64,000 nucleotides of DNA from Planctomycetales bacterium (GCA_026400835.1 JAPLOA010000054.1:1-64000); one strand, 5' to 3'. Positions 1 to 10,116 are shown, numbered from the stretch's first letter. Numbers and translations are program-made. Notes: generated by a model from the sequence alone, not told the origin.

Positions 1-117
1 TTTCACTTCGGGGGGAGGGGCATTCCGCGCTGACTCCGAAACTCCGACAAATCAAACCTCGCATTGAAAGGAACTCGTCAGCACTCGACGACGATGCGAC
101 GAGCGTGAATAATCCGG

Positions 118-182
118 GTTTAACGGCAAGCCGCAGGCGACGGCTCTTGAATCGCACTGACGCCTGCGGCTTGCCGTTAAAC
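118..182. repeat. REP family A palindrome pair
   Basis: Two arms of about 22 bp in inverted orientation (118-139 and 161-182) begin with GTTTAACGGCAAGCCGCAGG and its reverse complement, separated by about 21 bp. The same arm recurs at 10731, 35065, 35866, 36155, 41754 and 63985. It resembles a REP/BIME element and lies just downstream of the stop of the 207-2537 gene. Nothing gene-like is seen in 1-117. Confidence 0.85.
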
Positions 183-206
183 GAACGATGCGATGACTTC
201 CCTCAT

Positions 207-2537
207 TTAATGGTTAAACAAAAACTCGTTCGTCGCCAGCAACGACCACAACAGCGACCGACACGCTTCACCGCGATCAGACTGACTGGCCAGATACTCT
301 GAAGCCGCCTTCAATTCTTCCGGACGAGGATTCCGCGCGAAGACTCGCATAAAGATCTCTTCGGCCACGGAATCATTTGGCAAATCACGGCCAGCCAACT
401 GCTGCGCGTAACCACTGGCTTCCGTCAGCTTCCGCTGAATCTCGGTTGAATTCACAAGTTCCAGAGCCTGCGTTAAAGCAGGCGCATCGACGCGTTCACA
501 TTCACACGCCGACACCCGAGCAGGCCGACCAAAGACATCCAGAAAATGGGCGGCGACATTTTCGTCCGGCAGCTGGATCGCTCGAGTTCCCGCCGGAACT
601 CCGGGGAAGACAGTGGGGACTTCGAGCACCTGACTGATTCCATCCAGAATCACTTCGGCCGGTAATCGTCGTGCATAAAACCGAGCAAACGTCTGCGTGT
701 CGCCAGCGTTGCCCGACTCAGGAGCTGAATCCAGTCGATAAGCATAGCTGTTGGTGATCGTTCGAATCAGATGCTTCACGTCATAGCCGCTGGCGATAAA
801 GTCAGCCGCCAACGCGTCCAACAGTTCAGGATTGCTTGGCGGATTTGTACTGCGGGCATCATCAATCGGATGGACGATTCCGCGTCCCAGAAAATGAGCC
901 CACAAACGATTCACCATTGTCCGCGCGAAGAACGGGTTGTCGGCATGTGTCATCCACCGAGCCAGGCTTTCGCGAGGATCATCCTGCATGTCGATCGCGA
1001 ATGGGACTCCGCCCAAAGGCTGTGGCTTAAGAACTTCGCCAGTTCGCGGGTGAACCACTTCTCCGGCTTCCTTGAGATAGATAATCTCATCGGTCGGCAC
1101 TTCGGCATCCGCAAATCCGCCCTTGCGACCGACTCGAGCAAACACCGCAGCCAGACCATAGTAGTCTGACTGACTCCAGCGTTCTGTTGGATGATGATGA
1201 CACTGCGCACATTGGACTCGCACGCCCAAAAACGCCTGAGCAACGGACTCCACATACTCGGGCGACTTACGCACAGTGCGATACCATATCGCCGGCGGAT
1301 TCTCATTCTGGCTACCGGTCGCCGTCAGGATTTCAGACACGAATTGATCATAAGGCTTGTTCGATTCGACAGAATCTCTGATCCATGACGCAAACAATGT
1401 CGTCCCCGCACGCTGCTTGCTGGTCGCGTAACCGGCTCCTCGGTTTTGCAGGATGTCGGCCCATTTGAGCGTAAAATAGCTGGCGTATTCGGGACGATTC
1501 AAAAGCCGATCAATCAGCCGCTCACGCTTATCGGGGCTCGTGTCATTCAGATACTCAGTGAACTCGTCGCGAGTCGGCAACGTACCACAGATATCAACCG
1601 ACGCACGGCGGAGAAATGTGGCGTCATCAGTCGGTGATGAAGGCACGATCCCCAGTTTTCGCCACTGAGCAAACAGGTGACGATCTATGGGAGACGGCTT
1701 CGCAATGAGATTGCTGGTGTTGTTGGAGTGCCCGGCTTCGTTATTCGTGAGACGTGACTCGATCGCCCGCAGCTCGCCTTCGATCGTTTCCAGCTGTTTT
1801 GGATCACTGACAAATGGCACCGCCGCGTGGAAAGTCGCGATCTGTTCGCCGAATCGAGCCATCACTGAGAACAGTCCGTGCTGTGATGTCGTCTGGATGA
1901 GACCATCATCTGAGATCGTCGCGATACTCGGTTCATTCGACTGGTAAACGGACTGACGAGTCACATCGCGCGAAACTCCATCGGAGAAAGTCGCTCTCAC
2001 CTGCAACTGTTGAGAGGCATTGACATTCAGGATCTGTTCCGTCGGGAAGATCTCAATTCTGACGAGGTGAGGGTCATCGTCTCGTGGAGGCGTTGCGCCC
2101 TGTCTGATCCACTCGCGCAGAATTCGATAATCGTCGCTGCCGACAGCCAGTCGTTTACCACCACCGTGCGGGACCGTGGAGGTTCCTTTGGTCAGCAGCA
2201 GACTGTTATCAGGAGCAGCCGGAGAAAGCCGTCGGCCGCGAGATTCCTTGACGATGGCTTCGTAATCGAATTCCGGTTCGAAGCCAAAAAGCGACAGGCG
2301 AAAGCCATTCTGTCCGGTCGCTTTGCCATGACAACCACCACCGTTACAGCCCAGCTTTGTCAGGATCGGGACCACTTCTGTTCCAAAGTAGACCGGTCGA
2401 TTGTGTGACTCCGTGGAAGCGGGATCTGCTGCCGTTAAAGTGCTCGATACCAGGATGGTCGCAAGCAAGGTCAGGGCAGTGACGCGAGCTCGTATTTGGA
2501 ACAAGAGCGTGGTTTCGGTCGGCATGGAGGTGCTCAT
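207..2537 (-). CDS. DUF1549/DUF1553 cytochrome-like exported protein
   Basis: This 776-residue protein is typical of planctomycetes. A signal peptide (hydrophobic stretch about residues 19-37) is followed by a cytochrome-like region with C64-x4-C69-H70 in CNGGGCHG. A bacterial Ig-like (BIG2) segment covers about 160-245. The DUF1549 region follows from about 280, with QCAQCHHHP near its end giving a CxxCH motif, and then a C-terminal DUF1553 region. Family members are exported and of unknown reaction; a redox or sugar-degradation role is often suspected. The ATG overlaps the TGA of the upstream gene (ATGA), so the two are probably translationally coupled. The usual CxxCH haem motif is absent at the first site (spacing is four), so haem binding there is uncertain. 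Confidence 0.9.
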   Translation of the reverse strand: MSTSMPTETTLLFQIRARVTALTLLATILVSSTLTAADPASTESHNRPVYFGTEVVPILTKLGCNGGGCHGKATGQNGFRLSLFGFEPEFDYEAIVKESRGRRLSPAAPDNSLLLTKGTSTVPHGGGKRLAVGSDDYRILREWIRQGATPPRDDDPHLVRIEIFPTEQILNVNASQQLQVRATFSDGVSRDVTRQSVYQSNEPSIATISDDGLIQTTSQHGLFSVMARFGEQIATFHAAVPFVSDPKQLETIEGELRAIESRLTNNEAGHSNNTSNLIAKPSPIDRHLFAQWRKLGIVPSSPTDDATFLRRASVDICGTLPTRDEFTEYLNDTSPDKRERLIDRLLNRPEYASYFTLKWADILQNRGAGYATSKQRAGTTLFASWIRDSVESNKPYDQFVSEILTATGSQNENPPAIWYRTVRKSPEYVESVAQAFLGVRVQCAQCHHHPTERWSQSDYYGLAAVFARVGRKGGFADAEVPTDEIIYLKEAGEVVHPRTGEVLKPQPLGGVPFAIDMQDDPRESLARWMTHADNPFFARTMVNRLWAHFLGRGIVHPIDDARSTNPPSNPELLDALAADFIASGYDVKHLIRTITNSYAYRLDSAPESGNAGDTQTFARFYARRLPAEVILDGISQVLEVPTVFPGVPAGTRAIQLPDENVAAHFLDVFGRPARVSACECERVDAPALTQALELVNSTEIQRKLTEASGYAQQLAGRDLPNDSVAEEIFMRVFARNPRPEELKAASEYLASQSDRGEACRSLLWSLLATNEFLFNH

Positions 2538-5107
2538 TCTACGATCTCCAGCGAGAGGAAATGACTGCCGAAATACATAGGCTCATCCTCAACCACGCCG
2601 ACGGTAAAGAGTCGCAGAAATCGCTGCGGTCCCAGCGGAGCATCCATGTTGACAACGATCTGTAACGATCCAGTTTCTGTTTGCCCGGTGAAAGTTTCGC
2701 CACGCCCAAGAAGTCCGGGAACATCGGTCACCACGCCGGGCGAGGCGATCTCCGTATGCATCTTGCCGATGAAACCGTTGCGTCTTCGAGACGAATAGGC
2801 GATCTGAATTGTGTCGCCTCGGCGAGCTCTCGTGACAGCGAACGGATCAACATCCACATCAAAAGCAGCCTGTTGCACGTCAATCACGACGGGCAAACTA
2901 TGAACCGCGACGTTCTCCGTTTTTCCGTCCGCCGTCGGAACGGTCGTCTCAGCGCGGATCACAAATGTGTATCGTCCCGCTGGCAAAGTCAGAGGCAGTT
3001 CGAACGTGAGATATCCTTTTGGATGCCCTGCAGGAATAATCGCGATCTGATTTTTGATTTGATCCGGCAGCCCTTCCGCGAACATTTTCACATCGGCCTG
3101 ATGTGACGCATTCCGACGCTCAATCTCCACCGCCACATCCACGGCACTGCCCTGAAAGTGCTTTGCCGCCAGAGTTCCATAAAGCTGATGCTCAAGAGGT
3201 TCGTGAGCATTCGCAGAGATCCTCAGCGGCGCAGAGCCGGCGACTGCGAAAGGAAGTGCAGAGACCAATCGGCCCCAGCCATTCGGACTTCCCGCGCGAA
3301 CGATGGTGCCGAACTGCACAGCGTGCCGGAGCGTGTTGTGCTCCGCATCGCCGGTCGCTTCAAGATTCAGTTGGCCCGTGAGTTTCTCGCAAGCCGGGTC
3401 GGCGGAAATCACCATCGTTGCCTGATTCACTCCGGGGCCGAACCAAACATCCGGGCATTCGATTCCGCCCGGAAGATCTCTCGCCGAAACTCGAATCGCC
3501 CCGTTGTAGGCTCGTTGTCGGATAGCGATCAGCTTTACAATCTGCCGACCACCCTGCGGAATATTGAGCGATCGAACTCCGTCCGTGGCTGGAATTGCCA
3601 CGACCTGAAAATCTGCTTCCTCACGACGAATACTAAGTTGATAGATTCGACGCAGATCATTCTGTATGCCACGATTAAGATTGCGAACAGCAACAAGATA
3701 ACGCCCGTCGCGCGGACAAACCCAACGCCCCGCGGGATCCAGATGCGATATGGAAAACTCATCGTCCACGTTGTCCTGCTGATCACTGAACTGAGCCAAC
3801 AGCGACTGCTGCTCAGAATCGTAAACGCTGATCTGCAAATCCACGGGTGAAGAAATCCGTTGGCCGAATCCTTCCAGGTGCAGCACTTCGCCCCGCTGAA
3901 CGTCAGTTGCAAACCAATCCTGTTCGCCGGCGTCCGCAAGTTGTCCGCTTAGTTGACATGGAACGGAAACAATCTGAGCCGACTCCGGTGCATGATTGTC
4001 GCCTTGGTCAGGACTGATGGCGATATCGCTCAGTCCAATCATCACAGGAGCGTGGCTGCCTGGAAGATAGTATGCGAATGAATTCGCCGCGGTCACGACC
4101 TGTGATGGCTGCAGGCGAATCGGCAGCTGAGTTGAGGGCTGCGCGAGAGAAGCCGGGATCTCCACTTCAATCTGTTCGAAACTACCGTTCGTGTGATGGG
4201 AATTGAGATTACTATGCAACTCCGCCTGAGGTTCGGATGGCTCGGTTGGCGTGGCAGCAATCTCACCGGGAGTTCCTGCGGTCCGCAGATTCCATCCGAA
4301 CAGCGTGACACGCGTTGCTTGACCGCGTTGAATCATGGAAGGTCTGGAAAACAGAACTCGCGGCTGAGTATCAAACTCGAGGCGATAGTAGAGTTCAGGG
4401 CCGCCGGAGGAAAGGAGATCCTGAACACGGACAACATAAGATCCATCCGCCGGAGCGACGAAATCAATCAGCGGATCAATCCCGACGTATCCTCGATTGA
4501 CCGCGATTCGTCGTCCATGATCATCGAAGACTTCCAGAACCGCACGGAGTCGAGAATCAATTCGCTCGGCCGAACATTCAATGATGACTCGTTGGCCCAT
4601 TGTGGCCTGAATGCGATACTGATCGACATCAGCCGGCTTGTCGAGCTGTCCATTGACCACGGTATCCAACGGCACTGACATCGCTGCAGCTTCGGCATCA
4701 TTCGGTTCAACATCCAGCAACTCCGGATGGCGGCCGATCAGGAACGTCCGAGCACTACTCAGACCATTCTCGCCCACGGCCCACACATCATACTGCCCGG
4801 GCATCGTGGTCGACGGTACCGTCACGCGAAATCGATTCGGCGCCAGGAACTCACATCCAAAGCCCGGCACATTACTTTGCAGCGTCTGAACTGATTCGAG
4901 GTGACTTCCGGCCACACTGACTTCGAATGCCGTTCCAATTTGTCCACCGCACGGAAAAACTGTATTCAGCACCGGTGCCAGTTGCGCGGTGGCAGGGGAA
5001 GTGATCAAAAGCAAGAGCAGCGCTGACAATGAGACTACGCGACTGCTGCGGACAAAGTCCGTCAACAGAGCATCCATCGACATCGCATTGCGGTCGTCTG
5101 GTCTCAT
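2534..5107 (-). CDS. Exported PPC-domain protein
   Basis: This 857-residue protein has an N-terminal signal peptide (about residues 25-42, ending near ATAQLAPV). An IPT/TIG-like beta domain follows. Two pre-peptidase C-terminal (PPC) type modules are visible: one after DVEPNDAEAA (about 135-240), ending in APADGSYVVRVQD, and a second near 375-480 with the same GRYLVAVRN-type ending. The remainder looks like beta-sandwich repeats. No catalytic motif is seen. In planctomycetes such proteins commonly precede DUF1549/DUF1553 genes, and here the stop overlaps the start of that gene by 4 bp. The likely role is as an envelope or extracellular partner of the downstream protein (inference). Met9 and Met11 are alternative starts. 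Confidence 0.82.
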   Translation of the reverse strand: MRPDDRNAMSMDALLTDFVRSSRVVSLSALLLLLITSPATAQLAPVLNTVFPCGGQIGTAFEVSVAGSHLESVQTLQSNVPGFGCEFLAPNRFRVTVPSTTMPGQYDVWAVGENGLSSARTFLIGRHPELLDVEPNDAEAAAMSVPLDTVVNGQLDKPADVDQYRIQATMGQRVIIECSAERIDSRLRAVLEVFDDHGRRIAVNRGYVGIDPLIDFVAPADGSYVVRVQDLLSSGGPELYYRLEFDTQPRVLFSRPSMIQRGQATRVTLFGWNLRTAGTPGEIAATPTEPSEPQAELHSNLNSHHTNGSFEQIEVEIPASLAQPSTQLPIRLQPSQVVTAANSFAYYLPGSHAPVMIGLSDIAISPDQGDNHAPESAQIVSVPCQLSGQLADAGEQDWFATDVQRGEVLHLEGFGQRISSPVDLQISVYDSEQQSLLAQFSDQQDNVDDEFSISHLDPAGRWVCPRDGRYLVAVRNLNRGIQNDLRRIYQLSIRREEADFQVVAIPATDGVRSLNIPQGGRQIVKLIAIRQRAYNGAIRVSARDLPGGIECPDVWFGPGVNQATMVISADPACEKLTGQLNLEATGDAEHNTLRHAVQFGTIVRAGSPNGWGRLVSALPFAVAGSAPLRISANAHEPLEHQLYGTLAAKHFQGSAVDVAVEIERRNASHQADVKMFAEGLPDQIKNQIAIIPAGHPKGYLTFELPLTLPAGRYTFVIRAETTVPTADGKTENVAVHSLPVVIDVQQAAFDVDVDPFAVTRARRGDTIQIAYSSRRRNGFIGKMHTEIASPGVVTDVPGLLGRGETFTGQTETGSLQIVVNMDAPLGPQRFLRLFTVGVVEDEPMYFGSHFLSLEIVE

Positions 5108-5276
5108 GGCAAAGGCTTGAAATTGAAGGCAGGACCGAACGGCAGGTGGGCGAGAGAAGCCTAAGGCGGGGTTTGAGTATGTTCGACTTCTCGTTTGATC
5201 GTTTGTTTCGATCGAGTGTAATTACAGGGCAATCCGCAGCCAGTTGCAAGAGAGGTGTTGATTTAATGGGTTTTCA

Positions 5277-5356
5277 CAACCCGAAACGTAAGTGAGGGAT
5301 TGAGCTTTCGCGTTTTACCAATGTCTCCGTAAATCCCTCGCTGACGCGTCGGGTTG
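5277..5356. repeat. REP-like family B inverted repeat
   Basis: The left arm CAACCCGAAACGTAAGTGAG and the right arm CCCTCGCTGACGCGTCGGGT are imperfect inverse complements separated by about 38 bp. Copies of the same arms occur at 45463, 57548, 59311 and 61546. A short GTTGATTTAATGGG sequence lies just upstream (about 5258-5271) and is shared with about 38718. Confidence 0.8.
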
Positions 5357-5417
5357 CGATTAAATCACAAACCCGCAAGGGTGGCGTGGTCTGCCGAAAC
5401 TCCAAATGCGACAACAA

Positions 5418-6344
5418 TCAGGCCTCGACGGTGGAGTATTCACAGGCCGCCAGAAGTCGCGGAATGGAACTGCGAATTCGCCGAGCATGGGATTCAGTGA
5501 CAGCCATCAGCGGAGGAGCCACAGTTTCACTGCACAGTCCGCACTCTGCCATCGCGAGTTTCAGACCCGGGATCAGTTTCATTCGCTGCTCGTCGTCGCG
5601 ATAGACGGAGGCAAACATGTCCGCAATCGTATGCTTCCAATGAGCGATCTCCACGGCGTCTTTTCGCATGGCAGCCAGATAAAGTCGACTGTAAACTTGT
5701 GGGAGCAGATTGGCTCCTCCGCAAACGCCGCCATTCGCGCCGGCCGCGACGGCTTCTGCTAACAATTCCTCCGGCCCCATGAAGATGACAAAGTCTTCAC
5801 GATCGCGATGCTTGTCGCAGAGTGCCTGAAAGTAAGTCCAGTCGCCGCCACTGTCCTTAATGCCAGATACGTTCGGATGATAAGACAGGGCATCGACGAT
5901 TTGCAGATCAAGCGTTACGCCGACACACGACGGCATGTTATACAGCATCACTGGCAGAGGAGACCGGTCCGCAAGTTCTCGAAACCACGCCTCCAAAGCG
6001 GACTGAGACACATCGAAGTAAAACGGGGCTGCCGCCACGATCGCTGCTGCGCCACATGAGGCCGCATGTTCCGCCAACGCGATGGACTCCGCGAGACTTG
6101 TGTCTGTAACACCAACAAGAACCGGAACGCGGCCCTTGACGTGTTCGCAGGTCCGCTCAACCATTTCGTATCGCATCTGATACGTCAGCGAGGGCCCTTC
6201 ACCGGTCGTCCCCAGAACAAACAAGCCTGAGACGCCCCCCTGAAGCAGATGCTCCACAACACGATCAACGGCTTCGACATCAAGTTGGTCGGCCGACTTC
6301 ATCGGAGAAACAACTGGAGGGATGACGCCCGAGAACCTGTGCAT
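5418..6344 (-). CDS. Dihydrodipicolinate synthase-family aldolase
   Basis: This 308-residue protein has the length and motifs of the DapA/NanA (class I Schiff-base aldolase) TIM-barrel superfamily. The pyruvate-binding GTTGEG is at 45-50, a catalytic Tyr in YNMP is at 135, and the Schiff-base Lys163 is in GIKDSGG. These proteins condense or cleave pyruvate-derived 2-keto acids in the cytoplasm. Substrate cannot be assigned: true DapA, N-acetylneuraminate lyase and 2-keto-3-deoxy-sugar aldolases share these motifs. The neighbours are not lysine biosynthesis genes, so sugar-acid or sialic-acid-type catabolism is at least as likely as lysine synthesis (inference). It stands alone on its strand. 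The start is the ATG at 6344; no strong ribosome binding site is visible. Confidence 0.9.
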   Translation of the reverse strand: MHRFSGVIPPVVSPMKSADQLDVEAVDRVVEHLLQGGVSGLFVLGTTGEGPSLTYQMRYEMVERTCEHVKGRVPVLVGVTDTSLAESIALAEHAASCGAAAIVAAAPFYFDVSQSALEAWFRELADRSPLPVMLYNMPSCVGVTLDLQIVDALSYHPNVSGIKDSGGDWTYFQALCDKHRDREDFVIFMGPEELLAEAVAAGANGGVCGGANLLPQVYSRLYLAAMRKDAVEIAHWKHTIADMFASVYRDDEQRMKLIPGLKLAMAECGLCSETVAPPLMAVTESHARRIRSSIPRLLAACEYSTVEA

Positions 6345-7119
6345 TGGGGAAGTCCGAAGAGAAGTCGATGGCGATCGTTCGAAAACTACGTGTCGAAAGA
6401 AGATTGGCTCGGGGAGATATTCATCGTTTCACACGCCCAAAACGTTACCTGCGCGGATGAAATTAATTCGACGAAGGTAAATTCCCTCTGCCCAAAGTAT
6501 GCCCGGAAGAAACGTCAAGGACACACATTTTCCCGATGTCGAAAGCCGGATTCGAGATTTGAGTGCCCGTGGACGACTTGGCAGAGCGTTCAGGAAAGGA
6601 CTGAGAGACATCCGGAAAATGAGGGTTGTCAGGATTTGCCATGGCCACGCCGAATTCGCCTGTTGGGAAATCTCGTGTTTGGCACGCGCGGCCGCCGCTT
6701 TGAGAATTTTCTGAAGTCATCGGCGAGCGTGTCCGAAAAGCATGAAGCCGACAGACCGGCAGAAACGGCCGACAAGCGATTTTCCCGACGTACCCCAATT
6801 CACCATCAATCAGATGCTATAACTGTTTTTGTTGAAACGAGTTGCGCTGATCTATGTGGTGATCTCTTCGGAGGGACCGCTTCGACTGACTTAACGTGAA
6901 GAGGCTTTGGAGAGTTGACGTTCTTGCGAAAAAGTGAATATTGGGAATTCTTAGTGGTCTGGGAAACTCTGTCATCTCGTGGTGGAGTTTCGCCTCGTCA
7001 GTGAACATAAGTGCCGATTTTTCTTTGTTTTTTTTGCTTTTGTGGTTCAATGTGATTCTGCTTCATGAGCGTTCTCGGACGCGATGCAGTTCACTTCGAT
7101 AACCTTGCCAGGGAACACG
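6345..7119. other. Gene-free divergent intergenic region
   Basis: About 775 bp between the divergent aldolase and SDR genes. Open frames here have no recognisable features and look fortuitous. The stretch 6900-7060 is more A+T-rich than its surroundings and may carry promoters, but no clear consensus was found. Confidence 0.6.
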
Positions 7120-8601
7120 ATGTATACGCTTTTGACTGGTGCCACAGGTTTGGTGGGACGATACCTGGTACGCGATTTACTTCTGAATGGCCACGAGTTG
7201 GCGGTCGTTGTTCGGCCTTCTCGAAAACAATCTCCACGCGACAGGATGGAAGAGATTCTTCAGCATTGGGAGCGGGAGCTGGGGCGAGCATTGCCTCGAC
7301 CGGTTGTGCTCTCCGGTGACATCGCTGAACCTGGTTTTGGGCTGAGCCCCGAAGAGACCGAATGGGTTTCAGACAACTGCACCAGTATCATTCACAGCGC
7401 AGCGATTCTTGAGTTCTACGGGAAGGACCGTGCGGGTGAACCGTGGCGGACCAACCTGAATGGCACGCAGAACATGATTAATCTGTGCCGTGAATCGGGA
7501 ATTAAGGACATCCATTACGTCTCCACTGCCTATGTGGCTGGCCTTCAGACTGAACCGGTGATGGAGTCCAGCCTGAGTGCCGGGCAGTCGTTTCGCAACG
7601 ACTACGAAGAAAGCAAGTTCTGCGCTGAGACGCTCGTTCAGCAGATCGATTTTGCTGATCACGTGACGGTTTATCGACCGGCTGTGATTTCTGGTGACTC
7701 ACGCACGGGTTACACCAATACTTATCACGGGCTGTATCTTTATCTGCGTTTGATGTCGGTCATGATTCCGCCGGTCCCCGCGGACGAAAACGGTTATCGA
7801 CACACTCCAATTCGCCTTCGCATGACGGGTGATGAACGTCGCAACATCATTCCTGTGGAATGGGTTTCGGCTGTGATGTGCCGCTTGTTTGAAACCCCGG
7901 AAGCGCGTGGTCTGACCTTCCATATTGCTCCGGACAAGCCGATCTCGTCTCGTGAGATGATTGAATACTGCGGTGAGTACTTTAAGTCGACAGGCGTTGA
8001 GTTCCACGGTCATGGCGAACTTCCTCCTTTGGCCAATCGTGCTGAGAACGAAGACCAGTGGATGTTTGAACGCATGGTGATGGAGAATGCGGAAACGTAT
8101 GCTCCTTACGAACAAACCGACAATACGTTCGATATGACTAACACGAAGAAGTTTGCGGGCGACATTCCGTGTCCGGAAATTGATAAGACGGTCATCTTCC
8201 GTTACATCGAATATGGTAACGAAGATCGCTGGGGGAAACGCAAGCCGGATGTCGAGCGAGTCAGGAACTGGACTGAAGACGCTCTGCAGAGTCAGGTGAA
8301 CACCGATGCGTCCAATGGTCGTCGACAGATGGTGGGATTGGATGTTTTCGGTCCCGGTGGCTGTCAGGTGACTCTGGAACTTTCTCCTTCCGGACTCCAT
8401 AGTGTTCATCGCGGTCTTCCGGATCAGGATCTGCCCGTGCTTCGAGTTTCGAATACAGACCTGGAATCCGCGATCCGAAATCAGGAAAACGCAGCAACTG
8501 TCCGCCAGGCCTGGGAAGGTGCGGACTCAACACTGGCTGCTTCACTCACCACAATGCTGCTGGGTGCATTGGAGCCACAAAAGATTGCCGTGCGAGGCTA
8601 A
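7120..8601 (+). CDS. Extended SDR / thioester-reductase-like protein
   Basis: This is an NAD(P)-dependent extended short-chain dehydrogenase of the NAD_binding_4 (male-sterility / thioester-reductase) type, 493 residues from the chosen start. The Rossmann motif G7-x2-G10-x2-G13 (TGATGLVG) is at the extreme N-terminus. The catalytic YxxxK is Y162-EES-K166, and IHSAA (about 91-95) and YVSTAYV (133-139) match the family core. Such enzymes reduce acyl or keto groups, or modify sterol or hopanoid-like substrates. Residues after about 385 form an extra domain of about 100 residues whose pattern (GGCQVTLELSPSGL..) vaguely recalls an SCP2-like lipid-binding fold; that is inference only. The ATG at 7120 is preferred over 7084 because the Rossmann strand then begins at residue 2 and AGGGAA precedes it. 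Confidence 0.82.
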   Translation: MYTLLTGATGLVGRYLVRDLLLNGHELAVVVRPSRKQSPRDRMEEILQHWERELGRALPRPVVLSGDIAEPGFGLSPEETEWVSDNCTSIIHSAAILEFYGKDRAGEPWRTNLNGTQNMINLCRESGIKDIHYVSTAYVAGLQTEPVMESSLSAGQSFRNDYEESKFCAETLVQQIDFADHVTVYRPAVISGDSRTGYTNTYHGLYLYLRLMSVMIPPVPADENGYRHTPIRLRMTGDERRNIIPVEWVSAVMCRLFETPEARGLTFHIAPDKPISSREMIEYCGEYFKSTGVEFHGHGELPPLANRAENEDQWMFERMVMENAETYAPYEQTDNTFDMTNTKKFAGDIPCPEIDKTVIFRYIEYGNEDRWGKRKPDVERVRNWTEDALQSQVNTDASNGRRQMVGLDVFGPGGCQVTLELSPSGLHSVHRGLPDQDLPVLRVSNTDLESAIRNQENAATVRQAWEGADSTLAASLTTMLLGALEPQKIAVRG

Positions 8602-8721
8602 ACAACTGCATTGAAGTCGCGCGAAGCGGTGAGAGACGCGTAGAGGTCTATCCCACGAGCCGACAACAAATCGTCACTCTGCTTCGGGCTCCTGCGAGGT
8701 TGTGAACTTATTGGAATCGCA

Positions 8722-8806
8722 GGGTGGGACCAGTGAGCTCAGCGAACGCCGGCCCACCGATTCTCCGCATTCCAGATGGTGGGTCGGCGGTCAAATGGTC
8801 CCACGC
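8722..8806. repeat. Inverted-repeat element family E
   Basis: Left arm GGGTGGGACCA..GCCGGCCCACC and right arm GGTGGGTCGGCGG..TGGTCCCAC form an imperfect long hairpin between two convergent genes. No second copy was seen in the window. Confidence 0.7.
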
Positions 8807-8825
8807 TACAATAAACTCACAGCTT

Positions 8826-8846
8826 CTCCCGGCTTGACGCCGGGAG
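8826..8846. terminator. Possible bidirectional hairpin
   Basis: CTCCCGGC (8826-8833) and GCCGGGAG (8839-8846) form a perfect 8-bp GC-rich stem with a TTGAC loop. It sits between the convergent SDR gene and the 8872-10116 gene. There is no T-run on either side, so it is only a weak terminator candidate. Confidence 0.4.
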
Positions 8847-8871
8847 GGCTCAGGTTTCGAAACGCTAATTC

Positions 8872-10116
8872 TCAGCCTGCAGCGTTTTCCTGCACGTAAC
8901 GAGCAACCGTTTCCTGAAAGCGACGCTTGCCGTCTTCGACGACATGGCGGATTTCCTTCGCGTTCGCTTCGCTCTCTTTTCGCAAGTCGGCGATCATCGT
9001 CAGAGACTCCACCTGGAAGTTGCTGATGGCATCGACCAGCTTTTGCACGCTCTCGGCTTTGACCGTTGAGCCATAGCCGGCCTTCATGGCAGCTCTCTCC
9101 AGCTCACGCCCCAGATCGGCCACGTCTTCAAGCCCCTTGTTCAGACCTTCCTTCATCGCTTCCGTCGCGGCCGTCACCTCGTGCAACCCCTGCTGACTGG
9201 TGTAAACCGTCCCGAGGATTGTGAAAACATGCTCGTTAGTCGTGAAGAACGTCACCGCTCGGCGATAGACGCTGTCTTTCACATCGTGAGTTTGTTTCAG
9301 CTTCGTGACCAGTGTGTCGCCGACGTCATAACCGATCGCCAGGTTTTCTGAGATGTCCTTCAGCAACTGGTAAGTTCGATCTTCACGCGAAAATGCCTCG
9401 CGGGCTTCATCGCGAGCCAGTTCCAGACGGCCTCGTTGCGCTGAATCTTCGCCCTTAAACTGATCAATCGCGGTCTGAGTTGCGGCCAGCGTTTGCTTCG
9501 CTTTCTCGAGTGCTGGCTTCTGCTTCTCGTAGAGTTCACAGCCGATCACTTCGGCTTCTTTCAGTGCGAAGCGGAAGTCAATGTAAGCATCCATGATCGC
9601 GTCTTCACGGTTGAGCTGATCCTTGGTGTCCGCGGAAACGCTCCGATACGTTTCTGAAATCGTTTCGAAGCGATCGCTTGGAGTTCCTCGTCGAATCTTC
9701 ATCCACCAGTTCTGAAACTTCTCCGAGCGACTGATTTTTCCATCCGACAACTGTGCGATCAGCATTTTGGAATCTTCACGCACGGAATCGAACATCTGAG
9801 TGATCTCGAGATATCGATTTCCGATCTTGATATTCTCAACGTTCTCGCGAACCAGCCGATTGAAGGTGCTCATGTGCTTGATCACATCCGCGATCGCCAG
9901 CGTGCGAGCTTCGTCGACGTGCTTGACGTCATCCAGCAGACGAATCAGTTCTTCTCCTGTATCGCCGGTCGTGGAAAGTCCAAATTTCTTCAGCACAGAA
10001 ATCGCCCGGTCCAGGTAATGTCGCATCGTTGTGACTGGCTGAGATGAGGATCTCGTAGCGACCGGAGTTTCCGCCGGAATCATTTCACCTGAAGAATTGG
10101 ACGACGGTTGGCTCAT
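8872..10116 (-). CDS. Cytoplasmic coiled-coil protein, unknown
   Basis: This 414-residue soluble protein is rich in Lys, Glu, Asp and Ala, with a Ser/Thr-rich N-terminal tail (1-30) and predicted long helices from about 125 to the end. No signal peptide or membrane segment is visible. The overall pattern, including a helical block around VFTILGTVYTSQQGLHEVT and following segments, vaguely resembles TelA/YaaN-type toxic-anion-resistance proteins; the match is weak and not claimed as an assignment. It is divergent from two genes (10323 and 10861) that also encode helical proteins, and the three may work together (inference). AAGG lies upstream of the ATG at 10116. Confidence 0.75.
   Translation of the reverse strand: MSQPSSNSSGEMIPAETPVATRSSSQPVTTMRHYLDRAISVLKKFGLSTTGDTGEELIRLLDDVKHVDEARTLAIADVIKHMSTFNRLVRENVENIKIGNRYLEITQMFDSVREDSKMLIAQLSDGKISRSEKFQNWWMKIRRGTPSDRFETISETYRSVSADTKDQLNREDAIMDAYIDFRFALKEAEVIGCELYEKQKPALEKAKQTLAATQTAIDQFKGEDSAQRGRLELARDEAREAFSREDRTYQLLKDISENLAIGYDVGDTLVTKLKQTHDVKDSVYRRAVTFFTTNEHVFTILGTVYTSQQGLHEVTAATEAMKEGLNKGLEDVADLGRELERAAMKAGYGSTVKAESVQKLVDAISNFQVESLTMIADLRKESEANAKEIRHVVEDGKRRFQETVARYVQENAAG

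Noticed and set aside
6249-6899. 216-codon plus-strand ORF overlapping the aldolase gene start
   Set aside because: Shadow of the aldolase gene and its spacer; no protein-like features.
8872-10116. Firm assignment to the TelA toxic-anion-resistance family
   Set aside because: Only a loose helical resemblance; no diagnostic motif visible by eye, so it is left as unknown.
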